Assembly: GCF_004804315.1 (NCBI RefSeq)
Contig: NZ_SRXX01000002.1
Location: 1 to 64,000 of the forward strand
Reading direction: 5' to 3'
Source of the DNA: Flagellimonas onchidii
GTDB taxonomy: Bacteria; Bacteroidota; Bacteroidia; Flavobacteriales; Flavobacteriaceae
DNA length: 64,000 nucleotides
Positions 18,059 through 27,287 of the stretch are shown here, one piece after another (positions within the stretch are counted from its first letter, which is position 1; each line of letters begins with the position of its first letter). The notes under the pieces are model-generated. The model was not told the DNA's origin. It was given only the letters and a program-made list of their open reading frames with translations, and did not search any database. A program made the position numbers and the translations under genes.

Positions 18059-18066
18059 TATCTTTG
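18059..18066 (+). promoter_or_regulatory. Bacteroidota-type -7 element of the menB promoter
   Basis: TATCTTTG fits the TAnnTTTG consensus and a TTTTG lies 17 bases upstream at 18037-18041. The menB start follows 16 bases later, leaving a very short leader. The spacer is shorter than the usual 19-21 bases, so confidence is limited. Confidence 0.3.
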
Positions 18067-18081
18067 GGCAAATTCTTTTAA

Positions 18082-18927
18082 ATGATGAATACACCCAATT
18101 GGCAAACTGCCATCGAATTTGAAGATATTACCTATAAAAAATATGATGGGGTGGCCCGAATTGCATTTAACCGACCTAATGTTAGAAATGCTTTTCGCCC
18201 AAAAACAACAAGCGAGCTCTACAGAGCATTTTATGACGCACAAGAGGATACTTCAATAGGTGTGATTTTGTTGTCGGCCGAAGGGCCTTCCACAAAAGAT
18301 GGAAAATGGGCATTTTGTAGTGGAGGTGACCAAAAGGCTAGGGGACATCAAGGTTATGTCGGTGACGATGGGTACCATCGGTTGAATATTCTAGAGGTGC
18401 AGCGTCTTATACGATTCATGCCAAAGGTGGTTATTGCGGTTGTTCCGGGTTGGGCCGTTGGGGGAGGACACAGCCTCCATGTGGTATGCGATATGACTTT
18501 GGCCAGTAAAGAACATGCCATTTTTAAACAGACCGATGCGGATGTTACCAGCTTTGATGGCGGATATGGCTCTGCGTATCTTGCCAAAATGGTCGGGCAG
18601 AAAAAAGCTAGGGAAATATTCTTTTTAGGGAGAAATTATTCTGCTCAGGAAGCATACGAAATGGGAATGGTCAATGCCGTAGTGCCGCATGAAGAATTGG
18701 AGGATACTGCATACCAATGGGCGCAAGAGGTTTTGGCCAAATCACCAACATCTATCAAAATGTTGAAGTTCGCTATGAATCTTACCGATGACGGAATGGT
18801 AGGACAACAGGTGTTTGCAGGTGAGGCTACCCGATTGGCCTATATGACCGACGAAGCCCAAGAAGGAAGAAATGCGTTTTTGGAAAAACGGAAGCCAAAC
18901 TTCGGGAAGAACAAGTGGATCCCCTAA
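18082..18927 (+). CDS. menB: 1,4-dihydroxy-2-naphthoyl-CoA synthase
   Basis: This crotonase-fold enzyme of menaquinone biosynthesis cyclises o-succinylbenzoyl-CoA to 1,4-dihydroxy-2-naphthoyl-CoA. The 281-residue length matches the family. Visible signatures are FNRPNVRNAFRPKT, the oxyanion loop FCSGGDQKARG, VVPGWAVGGGHSLHVVCD and the catalytic segment TDADVTSFDGGYGSAYLA, including the active-site Asp of the type seen in MenB. A second ATG is 3 bases downstream. No other men gene is adjacent. Confidence 0.95.
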   Translation: MMNTPNWQTAIEFEDITYKKYDGVARIAFNRPNVRNAFRPKTTSELYRAFYDAQEDTSIGVILLSAEGPSTKDGKWAFCSGGDQKARGHQGYVGDDGYHRLNILEVQRLIRFMPKVVIAVVPGWAVGGGHSLHVVCDMTLASKEHAIFKQTDADVTSFDGGYGSAYLAKMVGQKKAREIFFLGRNYSAQEAYEMGMVNAVVPHEELEDTAYQWAQEVLAKSPTSIKMLKFAMNLTDDGMVGQQVFAGEATRLAYMTDEAQEGRNAFLEKRKPNFGKNKWIP

Positions 18928-18969
18928 AAAATATTCTAAAGATTTAACTATAATCTAATATTCTATAAA

Positions 18970-19341
18970 ATGAAAAGTGAATTAATTATTACTACTCTTT
19001 TTGAATATTTCACAGATATTAGATATGTTGCCTTATATGTGAACAATAACTTGGTGTTTAAGCAAAAAGGACAAGTAACTAATAGTTCTTCGGGCAAAAC
19101 AGATGAATTTGAAGAACTTTTGGTCAATCCAACCTTGTTGACCTTGGCAACCCAAAGAGGAAATATTGATTGTGGAGGGCTCAATTATTTGATTATCGGG
19201 TATGGAAATTTTTATCAGCTGATAAAGTCTATATCCAAAGGACATATTTCTATTTGCTTGGAAAAGGATTCAGATTTGAACAAACTTCCAAGTGAAATAT
19301 TCGAATTTCTAGAAAATAAGTTCAACAAGCTCTTTGTTTAA
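18970..19341 (+). CDS. hypothetical protein of 123 residues
   Basis: This small cytosolic protein with an alternating alpha/beta pattern (LYVNNNLVFKQKG, GLNYLIIGYGNFYQLIKSI, HISICLEKDSD) is reminiscent of roadblock/LC7-like dimers but is not assigned. There is no signal peptide. It follows menB after 42 bases and ends before a terminator, so it may be co-transcribed with menB. Confidence 0.55.
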   Translation: MKSELIITTLFEYFTDIRYVALYVNNNLVFKQKGQVTNSSSGKTDEFEELLVNPTLLTLATQRGNIDCGGLNYLIIGYGNFYQLIKSISKGHISICLEKDSDLNKLPSEIFEFLENKFNKLFV

Positions 19342-19400
19342 ATATAACAACTTATACTCAACATATAAGAACTTCGGGTAAATCAAACTTCCTATAATCA

Positions 19401-19434
19401 AAAAGAGCCTTGCCGCTTGGGTCAAGACTCTTTT
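19401..19434 (+). terminator. rho-independent terminator
   Basis: AAAAGAGCCTTG pairs with CAAGACTCTTTT over a 10-base loop, with one mismatch in a 12-bp stem and a T run on the + strand. It probably ends the menB transcript. Confidence 0.7.
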
Positions 19435-19579
19435 ACGAGAACACTATATGAAAATGAAAAAATTTACTTTCGTTATTATTACATGGTAAAAGTACCACCA
19501 GTGTTCCCGTAATCGAAATTATTGTTGTGAACTGCCTTTTTATTGTGGTTTAGCAATCCATATTTAGAGAATCATCGAC

Positions 19580-20914
19580 CTATGGTACAGATTTAACGAC
19601 CTCCGACAAAAACGTATTTACATCAAAATCGGGATTTTCGGCCAATCCAGTGCGTACAACCACTAAATCTTTGGAAGGAATTACAAAAACGTATTGTCCT
19701 TGATAACCGTTGCACGAAAATAGGTCTTTAGGCACGTCGGGATATTTGCCATTGGCATTCAACCAAAAATGTGCACCATAAGTACCATCTGAGTGAATTG
19801 TAGGTTTGGTGATATAATCAACCCATCGAGGATTAAAAATCTGTTCTCCGTTCCATAACCCCCTATCCAAGTAAAGTTGTCCAAATCTAGCCCAATCCCG
19901 AGTACTCGCCCAGCTATATGAAGATCCTACGTAATTTCCCGCAATATCGGCTTCCAAAACCATAGAATGCATTCCAATTTTATCAATTAGGGCCGAATAC
20001 GGAAAATCAAGATATTCTTGATGGGATCTAAACTGCTGTCTCAAAATACCTGAAAGTAGATTCGTTGTGCCAGAGGAATAGTTCCAAACATCAGTGGGCT
20101 TGGCAATACTCTTTTTGTTTCGCTGGGCCTTGGCCATATCAGATTCTAAGAACAACATTTTTGTAACATCTGAAATTTTGGAGTAATCTTCATCCCACTC
20201 TAGACCACTCTGCATACGTAATAAATTGTCAAGAGTAATGTTTTTGCGCTCATCTTGTTCCCATTCCGTGATTGGAGCGCGCCAAGTCATATCCAACTTT
20301 CCTTGCTGTTCCAATATTCCGTAACATGTGGCCAAAACACTCTTTGTCATGGACCATCCTAAAATTGGGGTGTCCTTGGTAAAACCATCAACATACTTCT
20401 CTGCAAGAAGATGTCCTTTATATAAAATAAGAAGTGTTCTTGTCTTTTGAATCTCTGGATTACCAAAAGCCGTGGCAACGGCTTTGTCCAATTGATTTCT
20501 ATCTACATTTTCAAAAATGGAATCCTTGGGATTCGCTTGTCCGTATGGATATGGTATTGTATCCTTGGTTTGTATTCGATTGGGAGCGGGAACAGGTTTA
20601 CTCTTATCATAGTCATCATTGATTAACACCGTGCCCAAACCTTCTCTGTATATGGCTTTACGGTTCATAAGACCATAAACCGAAGCAGAAGCCCATTTAT
20701 TCACCTTGTTGACTTCAGTTTCCGCAAGCTCAATTAGTGGAACATTATTGTCATTTTGAGCCATTGAAGCTGCGGATCGGTGTGCAACAAAAACCCCGGA
20801 GGCCATATTTTTTGAGGCATAACCTGAAATTATGGTCAATTTCGGGTAATTCAAGTAGACCACAATCCCAATAGCCAACAGTAGTAAGATAAGTAAGCGT
20901 TTAAGTATTTTCAT
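19580..20914 (-). CDS. class C beta-lactamase-like serine hydrolase, membrane-anchored
   Basis: This penicillin-binding-protein-like serine hydrolase of 444 residues has an N-terminal signal-anchor (about 4-22). The SxxK nucleophile motif is SMTK (about 190-193) and the second catalytic motif is YSSGTTN (about 274-280). A third motif, normally HxG or KTG, reads NGYQGQY late in the protein. Such enzymes act in the periplasm on peptides or esters; the substrate is unknown and beta-lactamase activity should not be assumed. Confidence 0.85.
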   Translation of the reverse strand: MKILKRLLILLLLAIGIVVYLNYPKLTIISGYASKNMASGVFVAHRSAASMAQNDNNVPLIELAETEVNKVNKWASASVYGLMNRKAIYREGLGTVLINDDYDKSKPVPAPNRIQTKDTIPYPYGQANPKDSIFENVDRNQLDKAVATAFGNPEIQKTRTLLILYKGHLLAEKYVDGFTKDTPILGWSMTKSVLATCYGILEQQGKLDMTWRAPITEWEQDERKNITLDNLLRMQSGLEWDEDYSKISDVTKMLFLESDMAKAQRNKKSIAKPTDVWNYSSGTTNLLSGILRQQFRSHQEYLDFPYSALIDKIGMHSMVLEADIAGNYVGSSYSWASTRDWARFGQLYLDRGLWNGEQIFNPRWVDYITKPTIHSDGTYGAHFWLNANGKYPDVPKDLFSCNGYQGQYVFVIPSKDLVVVRTGLAENPDFDVNTFLSEVVKSVP

Positions 20915-20961
20915 GAATTAAGATTTGTAACTTTCAGGAACTAAAAATAAACAATTATAAC

Positions 20962-21852
20962 ATGTCCAACACAGGAATGATCATCGAGGAACGCAGCAGG
21001 GATATTGGTGATTTTTTGGTGGGAAGGCTTATTCCCTTTCGGAAGAAAAGGATGATAGGCCCTTTCGTATTCATTGATCATATGGCACCAACACAATTGG
21101 GCCCAGATAAGTATATGGATGTGGACCAACATCCACACATTGGACTATCTACATTAACGTATTTGTTTGATGGGGAAATTATGCATGAGGATAGTTTGGG
21201 TACCAAACAATTGATCAAGCCGGGGTCTGTAAATTGGATGACCGCAGGGAAGGGTGTTTCCCATACGGAGCGAACACCAGAACACCTTAGAAATGGTAAT
21301 ACGTTTGTAGCCCAAGGATATCAAATTTGGGTAGCATTGCCCCAGGCATTAGAGGATATGGAACCAAACTTCTACCACATTGAAGCCAAAGACCTTCCAA
21401 GATGGAAAGATGGGGATGCAACCTTTACCTTGGTTGCAGGAGAAGGTTATGGTAAAAAATCTCCTGTGCCCGTATATTCCCCTTTGTTCATGGTTGAAAT
21501 AAAAACCAGTAATACCTGTAGGCTTAATATCAATGGAAAGTTAAAAGGTGAAATTGGCATTTGTATTGATACAGGCAGCATAAATACATGTGGAGAAGTT
21601 ATAGAAAAAGGAAACATTTTGGTAAGCAAGGTGGAGGACAGTTGTGATATAGTGGTAAGTCCAAACTCCCATTTATTGTTATTTGGAGGGGAAGTTTTAC
21701 CCGAAGAAAGGTATATCGACTGGAATTTTGTCTCCACTAGTAAGGAGAAGATTGCTAAGGCTAAAAAAGATTGGGAAAACAAAACGTTCCCAATGATGGA
21801 AAATGACAGTTCTTACGTGCCCCTTCCCAAACCTTTTCAAGGAAAAAAATGA
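20962..21852 (+). CDS. pirin family protein
   Basis: This bicupin of the pirin family has 296 residues. The N-terminal cupin carries the metal ligands in HPHIGLSTLTYLFDGEIMHED and the C-terminal part ends in the pirin_C cupin with GGEVLPEERYIDWNFVS. Pirins include quercetinase-like dioxygenases and transcription cofactors; which applies here is unclear. The gene runs toward the amidase and M14 genes after 25 bases, so they may share a transcript. Confidence 0.88.
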   Translation: MSNTGMIIEERSRDIGDFLVGRLIPFRKKRMIGPFVFIDHMAPTQLGPDKYMDVDQHPHIGLSTLTYLFDGEIMHEDSLGTKQLIKPGSVNWMTAGKGVSHTERTPEHLRNGNTFVAQGYQIWVALPQALEDMEPNFYHIEAKDLPRWKDGDATFTLVAGEGYGKKSPVPVYSPLFMVEIKTSNTCRLNINGKLKGEIGICIDTGSINTCGEVIEKGNILVSKVEDSCDIVVSPNSHLLLFGGEVLPEERYIDWNFVSTSKEKIAKAKKDWENKTFPMMENDSSYVPLPKPFQGKK

Positions 21853-21877
21853 TTAACCAGTTTTAAGATTTAGAAAT

Positions 21878-22537
21878 ATGAAAAAAACAATATTGGCTTT
21901 GCTGATGGCTTGCGCCCTTATTTCCTGTAGTGTTCAAAAACAAATTGTTGATAAGCCCATTATTTTTGATGGTGAACGGATAGCCTTGACAAAAGAATAT
22001 CTCTTGCAGCGTTATGATTTAAATCAAGACTCTCCACAAATTGAGCCCCAAATGATTGTGCTGCACTGGACAGCCATACCTACTTTAGAGGGGTCTTTCG
22101 ATGCTTTTAATAACACAAAGCTCCCCAATTGGCGGCCAGATATCAAAAATGTTAGCGGCTTGAATGTTTCCACGCAATTTTTGGTGGACAGAGATGGGAC
22201 CATTTACCGGTTAATGCCCGAAACCTTTATGGGAAGGCATGTTATCGGATTGAACCATTGTTCCATTGGGATAGAAAATGTGGGTGGTACAGAACAATGG
22301 CCATTGACCGAAGAACAGTTAAAATCCAATATTTGGTTGGTAAATTATTTGGCAAAAAAATATGATATAGACTATTTAATAGGACATTATGAGTACACAA
22401 ATTTTGAAGGACACCCTTTGTGGCTTGAAGTAGACGAAGGATATCGCACCAAAAAAACCGATCCAGGAGTTGATTTCATGGAAAAGGTCAGGAAAGCAAC
22501 CAAAAAGTTTAATTTTAAGCCTGTACCTTCAAAATAA
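21878..22537 (+). CDS. N-acetylmuramoyl-L-alanine amidase (Amidase_2), lipoprotein
   Basis: This zinc amidase probably cleaves the stem peptide from peptidoglycan. It has a lipoprotein signal (ALLMACALISC, Cys at about 17) and an Amidase_2 (T7-lysozyme/PGRP fold) domain with ligands in IVLHWTA (about His64), the LNHCSIGIENVGG segment and a late KTDPGVDF motif. At 219 residues it is a single-domain protein. Four bases separate it from the M14 peptidase gene, so the two probably form an operon of cell-wall or peptide hydrolases. Confidence 0.88.
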   Translation: MKKTILALLMACALISCSVQKQIVDKPIIFDGERIALTKEYLLQRYDLNQDSPQIEPQMIVLHWTAIPTLEGSFDAFNNTKLPNWRPDIKNVSGLNVSTQFLVDRDGTIYRLMPETFMGRHVIGLNHCSIGIENVGGTEQWPLTEEQLKSNIWLVNYLAKKYDIDYLIGHYEYTNFEGHPLWLEVDEGYRTKKTDPGVDFMEKVRKATKKFNFKPVPSK

Positions 22538-22541
22538 GAAT

Positions 22542-24008
22542 ATGCATAAAAAAATCTTTCTACTATTTGGATGCTTCTGCTTTTTATCAAACGCACAGGA
22601 GACCATTACTACTGAGCTTTACGATTCGTATGATCAATTTAAGGAGCCTTCCTTGCAAAAACGGCGAATTAAGCATCATCAAATTCAACCTTTGATTCAA
22701 AAATTTGATGCCAATCCGAAGTTTGAGGTTCAAAAAGTAGGAGAGTCCATTGAAGGAAGGGATTTAAGCTTGATAAGTATTGGTTCCGGGCCCATAAATA
22801 TATTTCTGTGGTCACAAATGCATGGTGATGAACCTACGGCGACCCAAGCTATTTTTGATATCCTTAATTTTTTGAATGCTCCAAAGTTTGAAAAAGAGAA
22901 AAGAGAAATCCTGTCCAAATTGAAACTTCATTTTTTACCCATGGTCAACCCAGATGGGGCAGAGGTATATCAACGTAGAAATGCTCTGGGAATTGATATA
23001 AACAGAGATGCGCTCAGATTACAATCCCCTGAAGGACGTACGCTCAAAAGAATTCGAGACAGTCTGGATGCAAAATTTGGTTTCAACTTGCACGATCAAA
23101 GTACTTACTACAATGCAGAACTAACCAATAAACCTGCGACCATTTCATATTTGGCCACAGCATACAATTATGAGAAAGATATAAATGAAGTACGTTCCAA
23201 CGCGATGAAGGTGATTGTTTATATGAACAACATCATCCAAAAATACGCTCCTGGGCAAGTTGGACGTTACAGTGATGATTTTGAACCAAGGGCTTTTGGA
23301 GATAACATAGCCAAATGGGGTACAAGTCTTATCTTGATTGAATCAGGAGGATACACCAATGATGTGGAGAAACAGGAGATTCGAAAACTGAACTATGTTT
23401 CCATCTTGTCAGCTTTGTATACCATTGCGAGGGAAAGCTATTTGGATATTCCAATTGAAGCATATGAAAAAATTCCTCGTAACGATAGAAAACTATTCGA
23501 TTTAAAAATTGAAAACGTCACCTACGAACTTTTAGGAAAAGATTATATTCTTGATTTGGGAATCTATCGTCAAGAAGTGGATAATGAAGATCACGAAGAT
23601 TTTTATTATAAAAGCACCATTGTTGACCAGGGTGACTTGTCCACCTATTACGGCTATGAGACATTTGATGCAAGTGGATATGCAATCGTTAAACCAAAAG
23701 GCATGGATCCATATGATAATCCAGAAGGTGAAATAGAAACTAATATTACCAGCAAACTAAAGTTAGGGTATGCTTTTCTTTATTATAACGGTAAAGGAAA
23801 TGACGGAGAATATACCAAGGGACCAATGCATATTTTAAAAAAGAATATTGATATAGGTCAAAAATTTAAGATTAAAATTGGGCACAACCCGACCTTCTTT
23901 TTGGAAAAGGATGGAAAATTGACCCATGCCATTATCAATGGATTCATTATTGATTTGGGTAAATCTATCGAAACGCAAAAATTCGGTAATGCTTTAATTT
24001 ACCATTAA
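22542..24008 (+). CDS. M14 family zinc carboxypeptidase, secreted
   Basis: This 488-residue exported peptidase has a signal peptide (MHKKIFLLFGCFCFLSNA). The M14 domain shows SQMHGDEPTAT with the HxxE zinc ligands, NPDGAEVYQRRNALGIDINRD, the third ligand region FNLHDQ and a catalytic Glu region in LILIESGGY. A C-terminal beta-rich part follows, about 150 residues. I placed the start at the ATG at 22542; the frame is open to 22470 but that would overlap the amidase gene and hide the signal peptide. Confidence 0.85.
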   Translation: MHKKIFLLFGCFCFLSNAQETITTELYDSYDQFKEPSLQKRRIKHHQIQPLIQKFDANPKFEVQKVGESIEGRDLSLISIGSGPINIFLWSQMHGDEPTATQAIFDILNFLNAPKFEKEKREILSKLKLHFLPMVNPDGAEVYQRRNALGIDINRDALRLQSPEGRTLKRIRDSLDAKFGFNLHDQSTYYNAELTNKPATISYLATAYNYEKDINEVRSNAMKVIVYMNNIIQKYAPGQVGRYSDDFEPRAFGDNIAKWGTSLILIESGGYTNDVEKQEIRKLNYVSILSALYTIARESYLDIPIEAYEKIPRNDRKLFDLKIENVTYELLGKDYILDLGIYRQEVDNEDHEDFYYKSTIVDQGDLSTYYGYETFDASGYAIVKPKGMDPYDNPEGEIETNITSKLKLGYAFLYYNGKGNDGEYTKGPMHILKKNIDIGQKFKIKIGHNPTFFLEKDGKLTHAIINGFIIDLGKSIETQKFGNALIYH

Positions 24009-24172
24009 TAGCCAAATTGAATACTCATTTCGGGTCCTTTTATGATTAAAACGACCAACATCATTAACAGCGTCCCAACAATTGAAGCAAATAGGGACAA
24101 TACCAATCCTTTATACCCTCTTGATAATGGGCCAATTGCACTATTCTGAATTATTTCTTTTACTACATCCAT
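24005..24172 (-). CDS. small single-helix membrane protein, 55 residues
   Basis: The frame MDVVKEIIQNSAIGPLSRG is followed by a long hydrophobic helix (GLVLSLFASIVGTLLMMLVVLIIKG) and a short tail ending in SIQFGY. A charged amphipathic N-terminus followed by one strong helix, with an in-frame stop directly after, is typical of small inner-membrane proteins. It overlaps the end of the M14 gene by 4 bases. It was found by reading the spacer; no homologue is known to me. Confidence 0.45.
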   Translation of the reverse strand: MDVVKEIIQNSAIGPLSRGYKGLVLSLFASIVGTLLMMLVVLIIKGPEMSIQFGY

Positions 24173-24343
24173 AACATTTTTTTTGGGTTAATTTTTGTTT
24201 TAGTATTTGGGATGCAATTAGTTGTTGTCTGTATTAGAAAAACAATCGTTCGTCTAAAAACCCTACCATAAGGCGTATGGATTCGTTCTGTTTCGGAGTT
24301 AATTATTACCTTGAGTGCTTGTAAAATCATGATAAAATCAAAA

Positions 24344-24952
24344 ATGAAGACAAAATCTACCTTAATTGTTTTAATGTTGTGCCTTGGTCAATTCACATTT
24401 GCACAAAAGACCATCAACTTGTTCAATGGAAAAAATTTGGATGGTTGGGTAAACCATGGCGATGAAAAATGGTATGTTGACAAGGGTGAATTAATCTGTG
24501 AAAGTGGCCCAAAAGCTGGCTACGGGTACCTTAGCACAAAAGAATTCTACGATAATTTTGAACTTACCCTAGAGTTTAAACAGGAGAATAATGGTAACAG
24601 TGGGGTGTTTATCCGCTCTACGGTTGATGGAACAAAAGTTTCAGGGTGGCAGGTAGAAGTGGCACCTCCTGGACATGCGACAGGTGGAATCTACGAATCT
24701 TACGGTCGTGGATGGTTGATCAAACCGGATGCGGAAAAAGATAAAGCTTTAAAAATGGGAGAGTGGAATACCATGAAGATCCTAGTAAACGGCCCCACCG
24801 TAACCAGTTGGTTGAATGGAACTAAAATGGTTCATTTGGTAGATGACAAAATAGGTGAAGGGAAAGGAGCTATTGCACTTCAAATTCACGATGGTGGTGG
24901 AATCAAGGTAAAATGGAGAAATATAAAGCTTAAGCCTATTTATCAGGATTAA
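24344..24952 (+). CDS. DUF1080 (3-keto-disaccharide hydrolase-like) secreted protein
   Basis: This 202-residue exported protein has a signal peptide ending near FTFAQ, then one DUF1080 concanavalin-type beta-sandwich: LFNGKNLDGW, YGYLSTKEFYDNFELTLEFK, NSGVFIRS and the closing IKVKWRNIKLKPI. Members of this family hydrolyse 3-keto-disaccharides or bind glycans. The ATG at 24344 is chosen because the longer frame to 24311 gives an implausible leader. It faces a second DUF1080 gene across a shared terminator. Confidence 0.88.
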   Translation: MKTKSTLIVLMLCLGQFTFAQKTINLFNGKNLDGWVNHGDEKWYVDKGELICESGPKAGYGYLSTKEFYDNFELTLEFKQENNGNSGVFIRSTVDGTKVSGWQVEVAPPGHATGGIYESYGRGWLIKPDAEKDKALKMGEWNTMKILVNGPTVTSWLNGTKMVHLVDDKIGEGKGAIALQIHDGGGIKVKWRNIKLKPIYQD

Positions 24953-24977
24953 GATAGAACGGTAAAAAAGGAAAATG

Positions 24978-25003
24978 GGCGCACTTTATAGTGCGCCTTT
25001 TTT
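24978..25003. terminator. bidirectional rho-independent terminator between two DUF1080 genes
   Basis: GGCGCACT and AGTGCGCC pair perfectly over the loop TTAT, followed by a T run on the + strand. The end of the convergent gene sits in it, so it can serve both. Confidence 0.85.
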
Positions 25004-25943
25004 ATTTAATTGGAGTTACCTCAAATTTTCTGAACTCTACGGCCCCGTGGTCTCCTTGGATTAAGAATGGCCCAGGTTCTCCTTCCTTGCTGTCCAAAGC
25101 GCCACCTGTTATTCCTGGAATGGTTTGGTCAGATATTACGGTTTTACCGTTGGCAATAATGGTTACTCTTCTTCCAATTAAGGTGATATCGTAGGTTTGC
25201 CATTCACCTGGATTTTTAGCGGTATTTTCATTCGGCTCCAAAAAACCGTAAACTCCACTAAAATAAATATCTGATGGATCTAATCCCTTGTTGTCTGCAA
25301 TCTGAACTTCATAACGACCTCGCAAATAGATTCCGCTATTACTTCCTTTTGGGTAGCGAAATTCAACTTTTAATTTAAAATCAGTGAATTTTTGATTACT
25401 GATAAGGTTGGCGCCGCCTTCAGCATTTTTAAGAATTCCATTTTCAACGGACCATTGACTTTTTTCAGAGTCTAAATGCCACCCATCTAAGTTTTTACCA
25501 TTAAAAAGCGCAATGGGTTTTCCCCATTTCGGATTTTCAACAGCTTCCAACTTAGGGGCTCGTGAGCCTTCCCAGGTTACAATGCTTCCGTCTGTGTAAA
25601 CCATTGTGCCCTTTAAATTATCATCAACCAATTCACCATGGAATATCATGTCATTTCCTTCTGGTTCCCATTGGCGCGGGATTTCAAAATTGAATTTATC
25701 CCCATGCACTTTAACTTCTGCTACGGGTCTTGCACTTCCCATGGCGAAAACAAATCGTCCCACTAAAGTCCCGTAACCCGAATGACGCACCTCCAACCAC
25801 GAAGGCACAGTTTTACCCTCAAATTCCATTTCCAAATCCCATCTTCCTTCAAGTGGGTGTTGTTTTTGGGCAATGGTTTGGAATGAAATCAAAATTGCAA
25901 TACTCAGAATTGCTAAATGGAACGGTTTTCTGCCAGATATCAT
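25002..25943 (-). CDS. DUF1080 protein with an N-terminal extra beta domain, secreted
   Basis: This 313-residue exported protein has a signal peptide (cleavage near TIAQ). The first part (about 27-130) is a separate beta-rich domain (WDLEMEFEGKTVPSWLEV, FVFAMGSARPVAE). The second is a DUF1080 domain starting at LFNGKNLDGWHLD and ending in GAVEFRKFEVTPI. This two-domain plan is common in planctomycetes and Bacteroidota glycan degraders. It is a paralogue, in convergent orientation, of the preceding single-domain gene. Confidence 0.85.
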   Translation of the reverse strand: MISGRKPFHLAILSIAILISFQTIAQKQHPLEGRWDLEMEFEGKTVPSWLEVRHSGYGTLVGRFVFAMGSARPVAEVKVHGDKFNFEIPRQWEPEGNDMIFHGELVDDNLKGTMVYTDGSIVTWEGSRAPKLEAVENPKWGKPIALFNGKNLDGWHLDSEKSQWSVENGILKNAEGGANLISNQKFTDFKLKVEFRYPKGSNSGIYLRGRYEVQIADNKGLDPSDIYFSGVYGFLEPNENTAKNPGEWQTYDITLIGRRVTIIANGKTVISDQTIPGITGGALDSKEGEPGPFLIQGDHGAVEFRKFEVTPIK

Positions 25944-26028
25944 AATGGGTCAAATTAAATTAAGTGCCCAAGATAATAATTTATAAAAGACTCCAATCAG
26001 TATATTTACTTTATGAAAAGGCTATTGT

Positions 26029-27117
26029 TTACTCACAACCTCCAATAAAATCCTTGGCATCAAACTTGGTTTGTACTGCCCCTTGTAAGCCTCCATCAGT
26101 GAGTTGAATGACCAAGTTGTTTTCGCCACTACCGTCGCGTTTGGGAGTGCAGTATTCAAACAAATAGAAACTATTGGCCTGCTCTGAAACACGCTGAGAA
26201 ATTTGTGTAAATGTAGCTTCAAGTTCTTCTTTGTTATTGGCAAAAACGCTGGCAGTTTTTCCTATCTGCTCCAGAATTTGAGTGTCAATTTCTGCTCCGA
26301 GTCCGATGGTGAAAAAAGAAATGTTACGGTCAGCTTGCTCAACTGCCTTCAAAGCTGCATCTTTTGTAAATCGAGAGGCCTGGTCTGTTCCATCTGTGAA
26401 TAAAACAATACTGGCCGCTCCAATGATATCTTCTTGCGTGTTTTTTCGCAATAGGTTATCTGCAACATCCGCCGATTTAATTACCGCACCATATAAATCT
26501 GTAGAAGGATCGTTGCTAATATCTTCGGTAATTCCTTCGATTGCAGTTGTAAGCTCTGTAGTTGACGAAGTAAGATCATTTAACAGGTGAAGCTCATCTT
26601 CTCCATCAAACCAATATATGGCCATTTTAAAGGAATTTGTTTCTGGCGATGGCATTACATTATTGATAAAACTGGTGGATGCGGCTTTCAATTCTTCCAA
26701 GCTGCTTTCCAAGACACTATTGCTCAAGTCAAGTATCAACAGGGTATTGTTGCTAAAAACTTTTGAATTTGGGGAAATTCGAGCCAATGATTCAGAAGAG
26801 GAGATGGTATTGAAACAATCATCATTTCTACCTTGTTCGTAAATGGCAAATTGACTTGCTGTGAGTCCAGAAATTGGACTTCCTGATTTATCAGAAACTT
26901 TAAAAAGAATCGAGACCTTGCCAGGCAAGGCGGTAAATTCATCTTGAATAGAAAGTAATAGATCATTATCCCCGAAACCAAGACAATCGTCGGGTTCCTT
27001 TCCTTTTCCTAATTCCCCTAAATTGATGTCAAAATTTACATCATCATCGGCGTTACCACACGAAACTAAAAGGATGGAAAAAAGGAAGATTGCGAAATAT
27101 TTAAGTGTTTTTTTCAT
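26029..27117 (-). CDS. VWA domain lipoprotein
   Basis: This 362-residue lipoprotein has a lipobox ...ILLVSC (Cys at about 20) and an N-terminal domain of about 100 residues with one beta-sandwich. A von Willebrand A domain follows (about 120-310), with a MIDAS-type start LDLSNSV and a later LFTDGTDQ. The MIDAS sequence is DLSNS, not DxSxS in the strict sense, but the serine spacing is kept. A short C-terminal beta tail has a Cys pair. It probably sits on the outer membrane surface; the ligand is unknown. Confidence 0.82.
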   Translation of the reverse strand: MKKTLKYFAIFLFSILLVSCGNADDDVNFDINLGELGKGKEPDDCLGFGDNDLLLSIQDEFTALPGKVSILFKVSDKSGSPISGLTASQFAIYEQGRNDDCFNTISSSESLARISPNSKVFSNNTLLILDLSNSVLESSLEELKAASTSFINNVMPSPETNSFKMAIYWFDGEDELHLLNDLTSSTTELTTAIEGITEDISNDPSTDLYGAVIKSADVADNLLRKNTQEDIIGAASIVLFTDGTDQASRFTKDAALKAVEQADRNISFFTIGLGAEIDTQILEQIGKTASVFANNKEELEATFTQISQRVSEQANSFYLFEYCTPKRDGSGENNLVIQLTDGGLQGAVQTKFDAKDFIGGCE

Positions 27118-27287
27118 TTTCTAGAAGTTGAGGTTCTGCTTGAAAAACGAACAATTGAGCTGAAAATTATTTTTAGAGTCAACAATAGATTTAAAGAAAA
27201 GTTAAAAAAAGAGGGTTGTTGTTAAAAAAAAAGTGGTCGGGCCAAATTATTGGTAACTTCAAGCAGCAACAACTCAATTGAAAAACT

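Noticed and set aside
19441..19560. Short minus-strand frame (LNHNKKAVHNNNFDYGNTGGTFTM) in the spacer after the menB transcript terminator
   Set aside because: It has only a TTG start and 24 codons, with no repeat or family. A real peptide cannot be excluded but is not supported.
19580..20914. Calling the serine hydrolase a resistance beta-lactamase
   Set aside because: It is only a member of the wide beta-lactamase/PBP-like family; the third motif is changed and there is an N-terminal anchor, so resistance is not supported.
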